A DNA stretch of 64,000 nucleotides from Uranotaenia lowii. Lineage: Eukaryota; Arthropoda; Insecta; Diptera; Culicidae. Made by a program: the position numbers and the translations under genes. Where the stretch lies: positions 432,989,324 through 433,053,323 of the forward strand of contig NC_073692.1 of NCBI RefSeq assembly GCF_029784155.1, written 5' to 3'. Below, one piece after another: positions 11,577 through 23,076 of this stretch (within the stretch, counting starts at the first letter, position 1; the number at the start of each line of letters is the position of its first letter). The notes beneath the pieces were generated by a model that did no database searches, had not been told where the DNA came from, and was given only the letters and a program-made list of their open reading frames with translations.

Positions 11577-13538
11577 AAACATAACGAAAATATTCCAGAA
11601 ATTATCCCGATTTACCCTACTTTACGCATTTGTTTTTTAATGCAAGGTGAATAATATTAGCAAAATTGAGAAGTGACGTTACTAAATTTTGATCAACTTT
11701 GAATAATTCAAAAATTTTTGATTGATTTAAAATTTTTTGTGAATATTCAGAAACATCATTTGTTCCCCTTTTTTATTAGAAACGAAAATTTTTTAAGGTC
11801 TTTTTATGGTTCGTAAAAAAATTTGAACCGTTTTCTCAGATAATCCCTTGTATGTTCCAACTGTAGAAGGTACCTTCTATTTGTCATCCCTTCAATTAAA
11901 AATTGTTAGGGAGCGAAATCACAGCAATAACTTATAGTGAGAAATTATATCTTAGGAAAACACTGTCTTCTCAGCGTTTGACATTGAATCGTTATTGAAA
12001 TTTATAGACTGTATCCTGTGTATCCTGTTCATATCCTAATATCCACACTCCAAACCAAAATTAACTTGCTAGGATACTTAGGTGATCTCGGTCCTAAAGC
12101 ACGAAATCATCCTTTCATCCCTTTCTATTTCTTCCAATCTATCTATTGACTGCTATGACGTGGCCGGCGTCGTTATTGATGTTTAAAGAGAGAACATCAG
12201 TTTTGGAGATTGTGAATGTGCTGTCAATCCTAGGCACCATTCTTTTGACCTTTGATAAAAATGGATGGCCTCGGCCAACCTCAGCGATGTGGAACTTGTT
12301 CTACTGAGCCACGCCTGCAATGGTGGGATTTGAAATGCATAGCTTGTAATGATGATTTCATCAGAGGAATATATTTTTAATCGAGCAAGGTTTTAAAAAG
12401 AGGGGAACAGATACATGCATTATAAATTGAGTTTTGTTGATAAAGCATTTCAGGTTCAACGATTTAAATTGGATGTGAGCAGTCAAGCTAAGCTAAACGA
12501 TGAAAAACCCGTTTTTCAATTTAAAGTCTAGTATAATGTCATTGCATTGTTGCATGTTGAGCAAGGTTGTCAAAGCACATGAAAACTCATAATTTTTAAA
12601 AATATTTAAAGCCAATTTCGTAGAAGTTACAGTTTTCATTCTTGATTCTAGGATTTTTTTTCTACAGATTTCATGGATTCTCTTAATTTAATGCGGATAC
12701 CATTGCGATAGGCTTTCAAAAGCTGATTCATGGAAATCGTATGGATTTAGTAATGTGAATAGCTTGTTTTTAAATTAAACGAATCAATCTATCGATGTTT
12801 GGCATGACGTTTCGATGTAATTTCTAAAAATAGCACAACAGATAACCGTCGCAAACATTTTGGGTCAAATCACAAAATTATATACATCGTTCTTGTCAAA
12901 CATTCAGAATTTTTGTCGAAAACATTGATACTGACTCATGTCGATAAGAAATCTAAAATCGTTTACCCAGTCTTCATCATTCGGCTAACCTAATTTCCGT
13001 CAATATTCAAGAACGAAAAAATTTCACTTGTTAGTGGTTTTTAATTTTTTTTTTCATTTTTATTCAGAACTATCCTTTTTCCGAATTTAAAGGAATAAGG
13101 CCGGAACTAATAGCAATTTCTTATTTCGTCCCCCCCCCCCTTTAAAACTTTCAAAAAACCCAAAGGGGGAAATAAATAAACTTTTAAGTAATTTATGGAA
13201 ATTTCGTAAAATTTATCAAATATCCGAAAGATTGCAAGAGCACAAAACAACTATTGGAAGATGGGAGTCTTATCAACTTTTATATTCATTATTTTATTGA
13301 ACTTTTCGATAAAAAATTACTGGACTTATGGGTTGTGTGCAATGATGTAGTATGAAATTTTATTGCATACAAGCTTTCAGGCAATTTATTCCAATTTCAT
13401 AGTTCTTTGCTTTATTTTTTTATTGTCTCCCCCTTGCGTTGATCTAACTCCGAGTGACAAAAGAAGGATTTGAAATTTGTTCCGGCCTATTAAAATTTTT
13501 AAAAATCATCATCATACAACTGTATCTTTGCTTGAAAC
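11577..13538. other. Unannotated intergenic or intronic sequence
   Basis: At 12090-12330 base composition is more balanced (for example GACGTGGCCGGCGTCG) and may be an old repeat or conserved non-coding sequence; I cannot assign it. A run of about 12 C at 13129-13140 is the only simple repeat. The rest is AT-rich and featureless. Confidence 0.5.
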
Positions 13539-13550
13539 AAATAAAGATAA

Positions 13551-13745
13551 GTTTTTTTGTTGTTTCGATTATAGTCGTTTTACTATCTTTATGGCATTCG
13601 CGACTTTATCAACGTTACAGTTGGCGGATCGTTATTGAAAAATTATCCGGTAGAACTGTGTTCGATGTTTGCTCTTGGGCTCGAACTCGTGGACATCGGC
13701 TCAGGAGACAACAGACTTGCCAACTGAGCTATATCACAAGCCCAA
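13551..13745 (-). mobile_element. tRNA-derived SINE, full copy
   Basis: Read on the minus strand, the 5' part is tRNA-like. An A box TAGCTCAGTTGG lies at 13731-13720 and a B box GAGTTCGAGCCC at 13688-13677, at tRNA-like spacing. A tRNA-unrelated body follows, ending in an A-rich tail (plus-strand T run at 13552-13558). The insert is flanked by a perfect 12-bp target duplication, AAATAAAGATAA, at 13539-13550 and 13746-13757, the hallmark of LINE-driven retroposition. Related copies are at 22699-22829 (5' truncated) and 37530-37672 (diverged). The tRNA of origin is not identifiable by eye. Transcription would be by RNA polymerase III from the internal boxes (family knowledge). Confidence 0.85.
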
Positions 13746-13757
13746 AAATAAAGATAA

Positions 13758-14302
13758 TGATCTCACTAAGAGGCTTTGAAACAGCTGTAATCATCTGTAG
13801 CCTTCGGAATTTGTTTTTGCTCTTCCGATCCACTTTCATGCATTTGAATTTCCAAATGGTAGATAAATAATTAGGATAAAATGCAATCTGAACAAGAAAA
13901 CAACAATAAGTAATATTGCATGTATGCTTCCAGAAGATCACATCATGATTAACAATCTATCGTTAATAAATCGTGGAATAAATTCAATTTGAAAAAGCTT
14001 CACGAGCCGCTAAATCATGTCTTGAGGGCCACATGCATGGGCTGCTCATACCTAGCGTAGGTAATTGAATCCAGTTTCTCAATATTTTAAAATAAAGTTG
14101 ATCTATTTTACCACGTTACCAAAAATTTGTTTTCAATGAAAAAAGCCAAAAAAAAAAATTTTTAAAAAATGTATAACTGTTGACAATTTTTTTTAAATTT
14201 ATGTGTTTAATTGATTTTGGAAGCGTCATTAATACAGCTTTTTAGCGTTGTATAAATGTATTGGGGTTCAATGAAAGTTTCTTTAGGTGGAATAAACAGT
14301 TT
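13758..14302. other. AT-rich sequence with a possible hAT-end relic
   Basis: At about 14000-14060 the text CACGAGCCGCTAAATCATG...GGGCCACATGCATGGGCTG resembles the GC-rich end sequences at 32959-33022 and 58258-58309. It may be a decayed element end. The rest shows nothing. Confidence 0.35.
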
Positions 14303-14304
14303 TA

Positions 14305-15082
14305 TGGGAGAGTGGGGAATCGTGGGTCACTTTTTTCTATGCTCCATAACTTCTTTACTATAAAAGATAAAATGAAAAAATAAATGTTCTGGTTTTCTAT
14401 ATTTTTAACGTATCTAGAGGCTCTTTTTTTTAATTTTCAGTAAATTATTTTTTCCGAGCTCTGTCTGTTTAGAAAAAAGTATTATTTTTGGTTTTTCAAA
14501 AATTGTGAGGAATCGTGGGCCATCAAATCAGAATTGACTAGATAACGTGCAAAGTTTATGAGTTGACTCAATTTTAAAGCAATTTCAGATGAGGAAGTAA
14601 AAGAGAGTCTTGTGTATGATCTACATAGGATGGATAAAACATTTTTCATAAATTTTCATTTGGCATAAGAAAACTTTACTGATAGGAAAAACATATTTTA
14701 AGTTATGAATGTGTATAAAAACATCAAAATATAGCTGGCCCAAGATACCCCACAAAATGTAGCTCACGATTCCCCACAAGCAATGATTTACAAATAGGTT
14801 GCGTTTGTGTTGCTTATTGATGATTCATCAAAAAATCCTTTTCCACGTGAAAGAACATGATAAAACTAAGATCATAAGCGTATGGGCATATTTTTGTTAT
14901 AAACTTTAGGTAAGTACTTTTTTCTATGTGAGTTCAATATAAGAAGCATATGATACGCACATAAGTCAACGACATATAAAAAAAAGCCTACGCAAAGCGA
15001 CGACGATGACAGTTGGATTGAGATTTTTATCTCAACACACAGCTGAGATATTGAGAGTGGCCCACGTTAACCCACTCTCCCC
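14305..15082. mobile_element. TA-flanked element with mirrored GGGGAATCGTGGG motifs (type B)
   Basis: The left end reads TGGGAGAGTGGGGAATCGTG and the right end, inverted, GGGGAGAGTGGGTTAACGTG. TA borders both sides (14303-14304 and 15083-15084). A second forward copy of the core, GAGGAATCGTGGGCCA, lies at 14507-14522. Two inverted copies lie on the right: GGCCCAAGATACCCCA at 14737-14752 and CTCACGATTCCCCA from 14763. So the core motif faces inward from both ends, the same layout as at 17505-19724 and 31666-32618. There is no transposase frame. Confidence 0.65.
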
Positions 15083-15084
15083 TA

Positions 15085-15640
15085 TTATTTTAGTAAAAAA
15101 ACGTGGTTAGGAACATTGCTTTTTGTGTGAACAAAATGAGATCAGGTATGGATTTCGAAATACTTTATGCGCTGCGATGATTTTGTGCAATATTTTGCAG
15201 TTGTAGTTATTCATACAAAGTTGAAACAAAAATCGATTTGTGTGACACTTTCCACTCTATTTCTTCTATCGTTAAACTGTAATCCACGTTAAAATATGCT
15301 TAGCAAATTAGTTGCTTCTTCTTTTTCATGTTTCTTATGGTATTTCTGGTCCAAATAAATCAAATTTTTTAGCTTATTGCTCTGCTATCTGTACATACTA
15401 GGAATTTATGTTAATAGAAGGTAACCAGAAGTTAAAGGTTTTGATCGTCCGTTCACGTTCGAAACAAATCATTAGCCATAATCGGCGGTTAGAAAAAAAA
15501 TCACATTTTTACACTTGTGTATTATTTTCATAAAATTCGTCATTTTGAAGTACATTGTAAAATTCACTCGAGCAAATTTATCATTCTCCGAACATCAGTT
15601 TTATGTCAAATATTCTGATAATTTGTTACTTCTGTTAGAA
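15085..15640. other. AT-rich sequence, nothing recognised
   Basis: No coding frame with recognisable motifs and no repeat structure is seen. Confidence 0.55.
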
Positions 15641-17300
15641 CTAATGCTTTTAAACACTTTTCTTAAATATTCACCGATCGCCGTCTTATGTGCACCCCTA
15701 CAAGTACGACACAAAATTCCATCACAAACCGCCCTAAACGCAAATGGCAAATGACTCTCACAAACGACTTGAAGATGAAAACAATGCATCCGTTGTTCAC
15801 ATGTTGTGTGCTGATGACCCCTTTTGCTCGGACAGTCTACTATGATGTAGGTACTCGGCCTCTTCACACACATGGCCTGCTTGCAACTTTCCTAGCCGAA
15901 GGACTCGGCTAGATGAAGGCGGATTTCGAAATACTCAACGTTGCTATCTAGTCCTAGTAGCCATTGGCCATCCTCCGTTGCCGGGATTTTGTTCTCTGGA
16001 TGGGACACATTAATTATTCCATATTTAATTATTGCTCACTGTTGCCGTCCGGAGTTCAGCTTAGCAGCGATTAGCACACAAGAAGATTCGTTGTGCTGAA
16101 AATCTCAAACCGGTCTCGTAAGACGGAGGAACACGATACGAGAATCCAGAATCCACCGAGAGGAGTCATCTCCTGCTATCAACGCCACACAAAACAACGA
16201 ACTCGATTGTGCCGTGCTGTATACGATGACGTTGTGCCATGTTGATGCTGTTGCTGCTGCTGTCGACTGCTTCTCGAGAACAAGTTGAAATACAACACGC
16301 GTGTCGGAGTCATCGCATCGGATGCTGCACGTGAACTGATTCTAGTTGACGCTCTCTCCCTCTCGTTGGACCGCTTTGGTGTTTTTGTTGCTGATATGGA
16401 TGCTGCAAAACAAACCCATGCTGGGCGAGGAAATGTGCGCGCATGAGATTACTGCAAGGAGGCTGAGAATTCATCTTCTGGCTGGACCAGTCGGTGGGAT
16501 CAACAACTTGTTGTGCGGGAGGAATCACCGCCTCCTGGTCGCCTCTAGGTCTGCCATCGCTAGCGTAGATGATTCCGGAATTGACAAGAGCTGGACCCCG
16601 AACAAGTGACGAGCGCCGGAATTTATAGCATACAAATGGTAGGAGAAAATGAGATTTCCCTGGGTTTTCGCCTGACAACGAGATGGGCCGTCCTCTAGCT
16701 TTGGTATTCCGATTTGAAACAGAATCGGAGCCAAAAGGGGCGGTCCGATCCGTCTGTCCCCAATGGCGATCCAGGAAAATTGATTTTTCGACTGCCAGTT
16801 ATGAATCGTCATAGAATTGATAGTATCACTTGTTTTAATTCATTTTCAGAATTATAAACAAAGAAACTCGTTTTTGAAAATCCTTTAACAATAGCGAATT
16901 CAATTTCCTCGTTAAAGGTAGTAATCGAAGCGGAAACGCAACAAAAAAGAAAAGCGATCAGAACAATCCGAAAAGTGTTTGTGTTTTTCCGATCCCGATG
17001 GAGCCGCCCGATGATTGATGGATTACGAAAACGGTGTCATTTTCGAGAGGGCGGAACCTGCTCTCATTGAGGGTCGATGAGCCGTGACGAAGATTTTCCC
17101 CGAGTGCCAGTGAGGAACGTTTGAGTGGTTTCTGTTTTTCGCACGAACAATGAGGGTTTGGAAAACTCGGTGATTGATCTTGCCTTTTGGAACAAAGTGA
17201 TGCCTCAGGACTTTTACTTTAAACGTATTGAGCTCTGATTGAATTGATTATTAATTGAGTGCGATCGTGTCAGCATCCAAAAAGAATGCGTAGTGCGTAA
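15641..17300. other. GC-richer, apparently single-copy island
   Basis: Base composition is clearly less A/T-rich than the surroundings, and open frames overlap in several frames as expected from the composition. A 122-codon minus frame (16310-16678) is Q/H/P-rich and looks somewhat protein-like, but it lacks a convincing domain or splice junctions. A GCTGTTGCTGCTGCTG stretch lies near 16247. It could hold an exon, a 5' UTR or a regulatory region; I cannot tell which. Confidence 0.4.
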
Positions 17301-18414
17301 AGTGGCGATGTTTAAAAACCGTGAACGGGAATTCCTTTACACGAGAAAGATTTCTAGTTAAATCTATTGCAGATAATTTCAATTTGGTTTTTGCTAAATT
17401 TGAAATCGGGCTCTCCAATGATTATTTCGAGTAATGAGCTTCGTTGAAATTGATATTTGACTACAGTAATCAAAGGAAAACTTTATTCTGTTCATTTTTA
17501 TATAGGGTAAATGATCTTGAGCGGAACCAATTGGCTCAATTCGACGCAACTCGGAACAGTTGATCAAGCGGTATGGCTTTGGGTTATATCTCAACAAATA
17601 TTTTTTCAGTTCAGCGGATAGATCTTGGTTTCTGCTTTCTAATGATGATTTTTAGAATATTTTAGAGTAAATCCTAATAACTCTAGAGCTGTTTTCCTGA
17701 AGTAAGAATTCTGATCTTGAGCGGAACCACGCTGATCTTGAGCGGAACCAAAATATGATCTTGAGCGGAACCATTTTCTTCTGTCACCATCTTTAATAGC
17801 TCTTATTCCTAATACTTGTGTAACTGTAAAAACTTCAATTAAATTTCATCTTTGAAGGTTTTAAAGTTCAAAAATTAATCTTTAACGTGAAAAAAAGAAA
17901 CTTAGCGTTCCAAAGCTGTTCTCAAAATATCCATTCAAATTTATTTCTTGCTAAAAAAAAGTCCAATTTTCCCTTTGATTCACTGTATCCTATTTTGAAA
18001 GAATCGATTCTCTAAACTCAAATTTTAGTTTTTTTAATCACAAAAATTAAATTCGTTAGTATATTTGATTGATTTTTTGAATGTGCGTGTTAAGGATCAT
18101 ACTGCCCCGAACAACTTTTGAAGGTAACGACAAAGTTAGTAATAAAAAAGAAGATACTTTAAATTACAGAATTGGCAAAAAAACGGTACATTGCTCTAAA
18201 TCAATGTTTTTGAGAAAAAACTCTTATTTTTTATAATCCTTATTCCCTTAATTCCTTTAACTTTATTAGAAATTCATGATAATTTGTGTCGTTTTTATAT
18301 TTTAGTTGGGAAAAATCCGTTTACGTTGAAAATCTTTTCATACTTTTCTAATTCAAAGTAAGAAACCTTTATTTTATATTGACCAAAAAAAATTATAATA
18401 ATGGAAATCCATTC

Positions 18415-18545
18415 GCAATTAAAAAAATCTGTGAAATCTGTAAATATTTCAAAATATCGTGTTCTGTGACACAAATTCTGTGATAAAAATTTCCTCAAAA
18501 TTTTGTGAAATAACAGATTTCACTGTTATTTCGGCAACCTTGCTG
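18415..18545. mobile_element. TTCTGTGA-array element end inside type C
   Basis: The words TCTGTGA, TCTGTAA, TTCTGTGACA, ATTCTGTGATAA and TTTTGTGAAATAA follow each other over about 100 bases and stop at CGGCAACCTT (about 18531-18540). The same words and the same terminus recur at 37968-38365, so this is one end of the same family. The left boundary is not visible. Confidence 0.5.
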
Positions 18546-18775
18546 TAAGCAACTTATTCATAGAATAATATTTAAAATAAATTTCAGTTTCTCATGAATC
18601 ACGTTGACATTTATTTATATTCAAAATTTATTGAAACATAAATTATTTATCTCAATTGATAAAACAATTATTTCTCAAACCAATTTCCAGTTCGAGCTCA
18701 AGTGTAAAGTCAAACACAAGGAAATCGGATAGGTTTTCAATACCAGGCCACCAATTGAATCGTGAAGTATTATAA

Positions 18776-19145
18776 AATAGCTAACCCGGTGTGCTTTGCT
18801 ACACTTTGTAAACTAAAATGATGTGTGTAAAAAAATAATTTGAATTTTTGTTTATTAGATAGTATATCGTTTCCAATTGGAATGTGAACATCTAAAACAA
18901 TCTCTTTAAAAGAAAGCTACTTCATGAAGTACGAATAATAATGGCAATGAAGATTGATTCTTATTATGAAATAATGATTTAACTTTATTGGCTTCATTAG
19001 TTCTCGAATTATGCCAAAAAATATGTATGAAAGCTTTTCTCCTCCTTCTCGTCGTCCCTCTGAAAGAATGATTCAAAAACACATTTCTTGAACCCCAAAA
19101 AATTAAACTTTTTGTGTGCCTAGTTTGGTACGCTGTGACGCCAAT
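18776..19145 (+). repeat. Dispersed repeat, CTAACCCGGTGTGCTTTGCT family
   Basis: It begins with TAGCTAACCCGGTGTGCTTT and later contains TTAGTTCTCGAATTATGCC and a TATGAAAGCT...CTCCTCCTTCTCG segment. The same order of words occurs at 21046-21560 and 44690-45215. No coding frame is present. The family has no assignable class from sequence alone. Confidence 0.5.
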
Positions 19146-19726
19146 TAATTAGTTTTTGTTCTATTCTAACTTAATTTAACATTTTGATAGAATAAGAAAT
19201 ATACAAATGTGCTGCATACATTCAGGGGTATAAATTGCGTGTGAGACATTAAGCATAAGGCAGCGCACCTAGCGGTTAATTTCGGAAGCTAGTAGTTCCG
19301 CTCAAGATCGAAGATGGTTCCACTCAAGATCATATTTTACTTTTAAAAACTACGCCATTAATTGATATTTTGATGGAAAACTTGCTACAAAAACCCGAAT
19401 AATCCTTTTTTATGAGTTTTTCTACCATTTTAATCATTGAGCATTAGTTTACAACGGTCAAGGGTGACATAAATTGACGTTCAAAGTCAGCGTAGAATGA
19501 TGAAAATTGCAGCAGAAATGCGTATGTTTTTAAATCTTCTAATAACATTATTTGAGTTAATAAATTTTAGCAAAAATGTCAATGCTTCTATAAAAAGATC
19601 TTGAAAAATTGTTTTTTCAACAGTTTGGTAAGATTCATAAACAATCATTGCCTAGAACTTAGAAAAAGTAAATGGTTCCGCTCAAGATCAGATTTTGACT
19701 AGTTCCGCTCAAGATCATTTACCCTA

Positions 19727-20265
19727 GATTTCAAATGAAAGAAAATGTCTCAGCTTTTGAACGCAAAAAGTTTAAAAATTCTTTACTATAGTGGAATTTT
19801 AGTTTGTTCAAAAATGCTTTTCCTTTCTTAAAAAGGTGATTAAACGTACATAGGTATACGCGAGCAAATGAACAAAAAACTGATTCAAAAACTCATTAAT
19901 TATTGATTTTCTAAAATCGAAATACTATATCGCTTCCAGTTATATCAATTCGTGTGATGCATAAAACAGCTTTCGTTAGCTTTCTAAATAAACATAAGAT
20001 AAGCATCACACATCGAAAGTGATCAAATAATAATCATTAAATTCTGAAAAATCACGAGAAAATAAAAATAAAATCTATAGTTTCTTTTAACTCGTGGTGT
20101 GACTTATGTGAAAAAGATAAAATTTTACCTTATATTGTTGGTAAAGTGGCAATATAGTTTGACATTTCTGTTTGGGGGTATAACCAAAATTTAAATAAGC
20201 TTTATATCACCTTTGATAAAGTTAAGCAGGGTCTGAAACCATACCCATTTAATTGGTTAAGCATG
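19727..20265. other. AT-rich sequence, nothing recognised
   Basis: No coding frame or repeat is seen between the type C element and the next foldback. Confidence 0.55.
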
Positions 20266-20994
20266 AGAGTGCCCCAAATGACCCGACATTTGAAAATGTT
20301 ATGCGCTGCAGGCTTAAATTGATCCTAGGCCTAGTACAAGGTCTCATGCCAAATATGGGCCAGATCTGATCACGGGAAGGGGTCGCTCAACGAGCCTAAA
20401 GTTTGCATGGGATTTTGAGAAATTTTGTTCGGGAGGAACTCGAAAATCCAGTTTTTCATGAATAACTTTAGTCCCCTTGGGCCGAATTCTTTTGAAAACG
20501 GTTTTTTTAAAGCCTAAACTATGACAAATATACAAGTGACAAGTTAAGACACAAAAGTTTTTAAGCTTCGAAAAATAGTCATCTTTTTTAAGGGTGATAT
20601 TCATGAGAAACACTGCATCGAACGTTTTGACGCAGCATTAACAGTGAACCCCCTTTTTTTTGAAATTCAATAACTTTTTTATCATAAGTCGAATCGAAAT
20701 GCAGTCTTCGGATGAAATATTTGTCATAACCTAGGTTTTAAGAAAAACCATTTTCAACAGAAATCGGCCGAAGGGGACCAAAGTTATTCATGAAAAACTG
20801 GATTTTCGCGTTCCTCCCGAACAAAATGTCTCGAAATCCCATGCAAACTTTAGGCTCGTTGAGCGACCCCTTCCCGTTATCCGATCTGGCCCAAATTTGG
20901 CATGAGACCTTGTGCTAGGTCTAGGATCAACTTAAGCCTGCAGCGCATAACATTTCAAAAGCTTGAAATTTCCCATACAAATTTGGGGCAGTCT
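20266..20994. mobile_element. Foldback element with arms of about 250 bp
   Basis: The left arm (20266 to about 20520) and right arm (about 20740-20994) are inverted copies sharing long blocks such as TTATGCGCTGCAGGCTTAA, GGGAAGGGGTCGCTCAACGA and CAGTTTTTCATGAATAACTT. The middle of about 220 bp is unpaired. The right terminus read inward is AGACTGCCCCAAAT, and with one more base it starts TAGACTG, like the long hairpin at 10768-11568. Flanks TTAAGCAT (left) and TTTAGCAT (right) agree at 7 of 8 bases and may be a decayed 8-bp target duplication. No open frame encodes a recognisable protein. Confidence 0.75.
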
Positions 20995-21045
20995 ATTTAG
21001 CATTTTCCCACTAGAAAAGCTTTTTTATAAGACACTAGCTGACAC

Positions 21046-21560
21046 GATGTGCTTTGCTACACCTTTCAAAAATAAATAAAAAAAAAATTGATTATACTAA
21101 AATTTATATTTTACTGGTATAGATTCATCACCGGAAAAAAACTCATGAACTACTGAGCTGAGCTCATCTAAATATCGCCACATTTCGTCCCGTTTGTCTG
21201 ATAAGTTTTTGAGATAAAAGGGAGGGTCTCAAATTACTACCTCTCTAAAGTAATATGATCTCGGTTGGTTCATAAGAACTCGATTTATGTCAAAAATATT
21301 GTATGGAAGCTCCCCTTTCCCATTCTCATTTTCAACTTCTGGAAGGAGGTAGGGATCCCATTTTTTCGCAAATAAAAATCCTCTCATATCAAATTAGGTT
21401 CCACTGGTTGTTAAGTTTATAAGCAATACAACTACATTCATATGGAAGCCTCTCCGTCCCTCACCCTCTCCACACTGCAAGGCTGAAGGGTCTGTAACAT
21501 AAAATCAAATTTGACAAATTTGGCTCCATTTGCTCGATTAGTTCTCGCTTAGAAGACTTG
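21046..21560 (+). repeat. Dispersed repeat, CTAGCTGACACGATGTGCTTT family
   Basis: This is the longest copy of the family. It begins CTAGCTGACACGATGTGCTT at 21046 and carries repeated sub-units in which AAATTTGGCTCCATTTGCTC or similar is followed by GATTAGTTCTCG and then TATGGAAGC with a pyrimidine-rich tract (CTCCCCTTTCCC). Relatives lie at 18776-19145 and 44690-45215. It is degenerate and non-coding. Confidence 0.55.
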
Positions 21561-22698
21561 AACGATATCCTCTAGGCCACGGGCGGCGGCATAGTATAGG
21601 CGGCATAGATTTAAAACATTAAGTCCAAATCTATCACAGCTAACACAGGTGGTTTCCCTCGGACCCTCAGAGAATCTATTAAGATGTTTGTTTCAGAACG
21701 TTGTTAAAAGAAAATGAGCTTTGATTGTATTTGCCTCGACGTAGGCACTTACATATGATGCCTCAAAACCAAAGGGATTTAAGTGCAAAATTGATCGATT
21801 TCGATTTTATAATTCCAAGCAATTCTTCATAATTAAATACAATTGGTGATTTTTTCCGATTTTCAGAATTTTGTTTTCATACTTTTACGTTTGGTAGAGA
21901 AATATAAATTTAACATAAATATACGCAAAATTGCCGAACACATCAAATTAAAAATGTGTTTTCTTTTACGTCTCTCATAAGCTTTTAAGCACTTATACCC
22001 CTTTGGCCCCAAGAACCTCATATATGTATTTTGAATCGTTATCACAATTAAACAATTTTAATAATGATTAACAGTTTTTATAAAAAAAAAAACATTCTCC
22101 ATTCACCAAAAACTTGCCGGTTTTTTTTCCAGGAAAGATAAACCCAGTGATAAAATTATCCCGTTTTCACTCGACTATTTTCTCGGAAAATGGCAATCGC
22201 TCGAGCTGAACATTCGAAAGATTTTTGTCTAATTTCTGATCAACACGGCTGAATTTCAAGAGTCACATCAATTATATCGTCTATACTGCTTTTAGCTCAT
22301 CCACAAGAAAATGATTAAAATTTTAAGTAGAAATCCAGCTTAATAATTTAATCCAATATTGAGTGCATGAAGAAAAACCACTTTGGTGAAAGACTTGCGC
22401 TGATTTTAAGATGCTCAGGAAAAATATTGTTGATAACTTGAAGATTTTTTTAAACATTTTCTTGTGTGTTTTTTTTTTCATTCATGAAATGAAATTTATA
22501 TCGAAAGATTCATCAAAGAGTTCGTTAAGTGATAATTTTTAAAACTACCAAATAAACAAATGACGAAAATTATCTTTTTATCAATATTTTATGGCAGTGA
22601 ATATTAAAAATTCGCAGTTTTTCAATAAAAGGATGTATAAGTTGTATAAAAGGATATCAAAATAAGTATGTTGAGAAAATTTGTACAAAGTTTTCACT
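21561..22698. other. AT-rich sequence, nothing recognised
   Basis: A short GC-rich spot (GCCACGGGCGGCGGCATAG, about 21576) is the only departure from AT-rich text. No gene or repeat can be supported. Confidence 0.55.
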
Positions 22699-22829
22699 GA
22701 GCCCAAGAGTAAACATCGAACACAGTTTTACCGGATAAATTTTTCAATAACGATCCACCAACTGTAACGTTGATAAGTCACGAATGCCATAATGATGGTA
22801 AAACGACTTTAATCGAAACAAAAAAAAAA
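22699..22829 (+). mobile_element. SINE copy, 5' truncated at the B box
   Basis: From GAGCCCAAGAGTAAACATCG (22699) to the A run ending at 22829, it follows the body of the SINE at 13551-13745 with only scattered differences. The tRNA-like A-box region is missing. No clear target duplication is visible. It ends about 20 bp before a truncated hAT-like copy. Confidence 0.75.
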
Positions 22830-22849
22830 GAAATACAAACCACTAATTT

Positions 22850-23076
22850 TGTGACATGAAATTTAAAGGGGAGACAAGGAGCAGTGTGCAGCAAATGTGG
22901 AAGTTTCATTTGCAATTGCACCCCCCTCCCCTTTCTCATCTCCCCTACCTTCGCCTTCTCAAAATGAACGTGTTTTCGCCAGATATTTACGTTACTGACA
23001 GATTTTTTAAAATTTGTAGTAACATAAACCACACCCCCCCCCCCCCCCCCCAAGAGCCACTCTAGGACCGCCCATG
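22850..23076 (-). mobile_element. Truncated relative of the 3.6-kb hAT-like element
   Basis: Read on the minus strand it begins CATGGGCGGTCCTAGAGTGG at 23076 and continues through a G run and a purine-rich stretch. It follows the first 220 bp of the element at 7146-10764 in the same order of blocks, down to CTGCACACTGCTCCT. Only this end is present. A stretch of about 15 C (23034-23050) corresponds to the poly-G next to the left end of the long copy. Confidence 0.7.

Larger units (their letters stand above)
17505..19724. mobile_element. TA-flanked element with 4+4 mirrored motif array (type C)
   Basis: The ends share a perfect 23-bp terminal inverted repeat beginning GGGTAAATGATCTTGAGC (17505-17527 and 19702-19724), with TA on both sides (17503-17504, 19725-19726). 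The core GATCTTGAGCGGAACC occurs four times in forward orientation near the left end (17513, 17713, 17733, 17758) and four times inverted near the right end (about 19294, 19316, 19674, 19702); one inverted copy carries a base change. There is no transposase frame. The middle holds other repeats (18415-18545 and 18776-19145), so part of the 2.2 kb is probably later insertion. Multiple inward-facing sites suggest an array bound by a transposase or another protein (inference). Confidence 0.8.

Noticed and set aside
13129..13170. Another hAT-like end at the C run
   Set aside because: It has a poly-C run but lacks the GGTCCTA-type terminus and the GAGCC words found in the real copies.
15601..15873. 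Cysteine/histidine-rich minus frame of 90 codons
   Set aside because: The cysteine and histidine spacing does not fit a known zinc-finger pattern, and two plus frames overlap it.
16346..16609. 87-codon plus frame with a hydrophobic N terminus resembling a signal peptide
   Set aside because: The frame starts at TTG, not ATG, and has no upstream exon evidence. It overlaps the minus frame in a GC-richer island.
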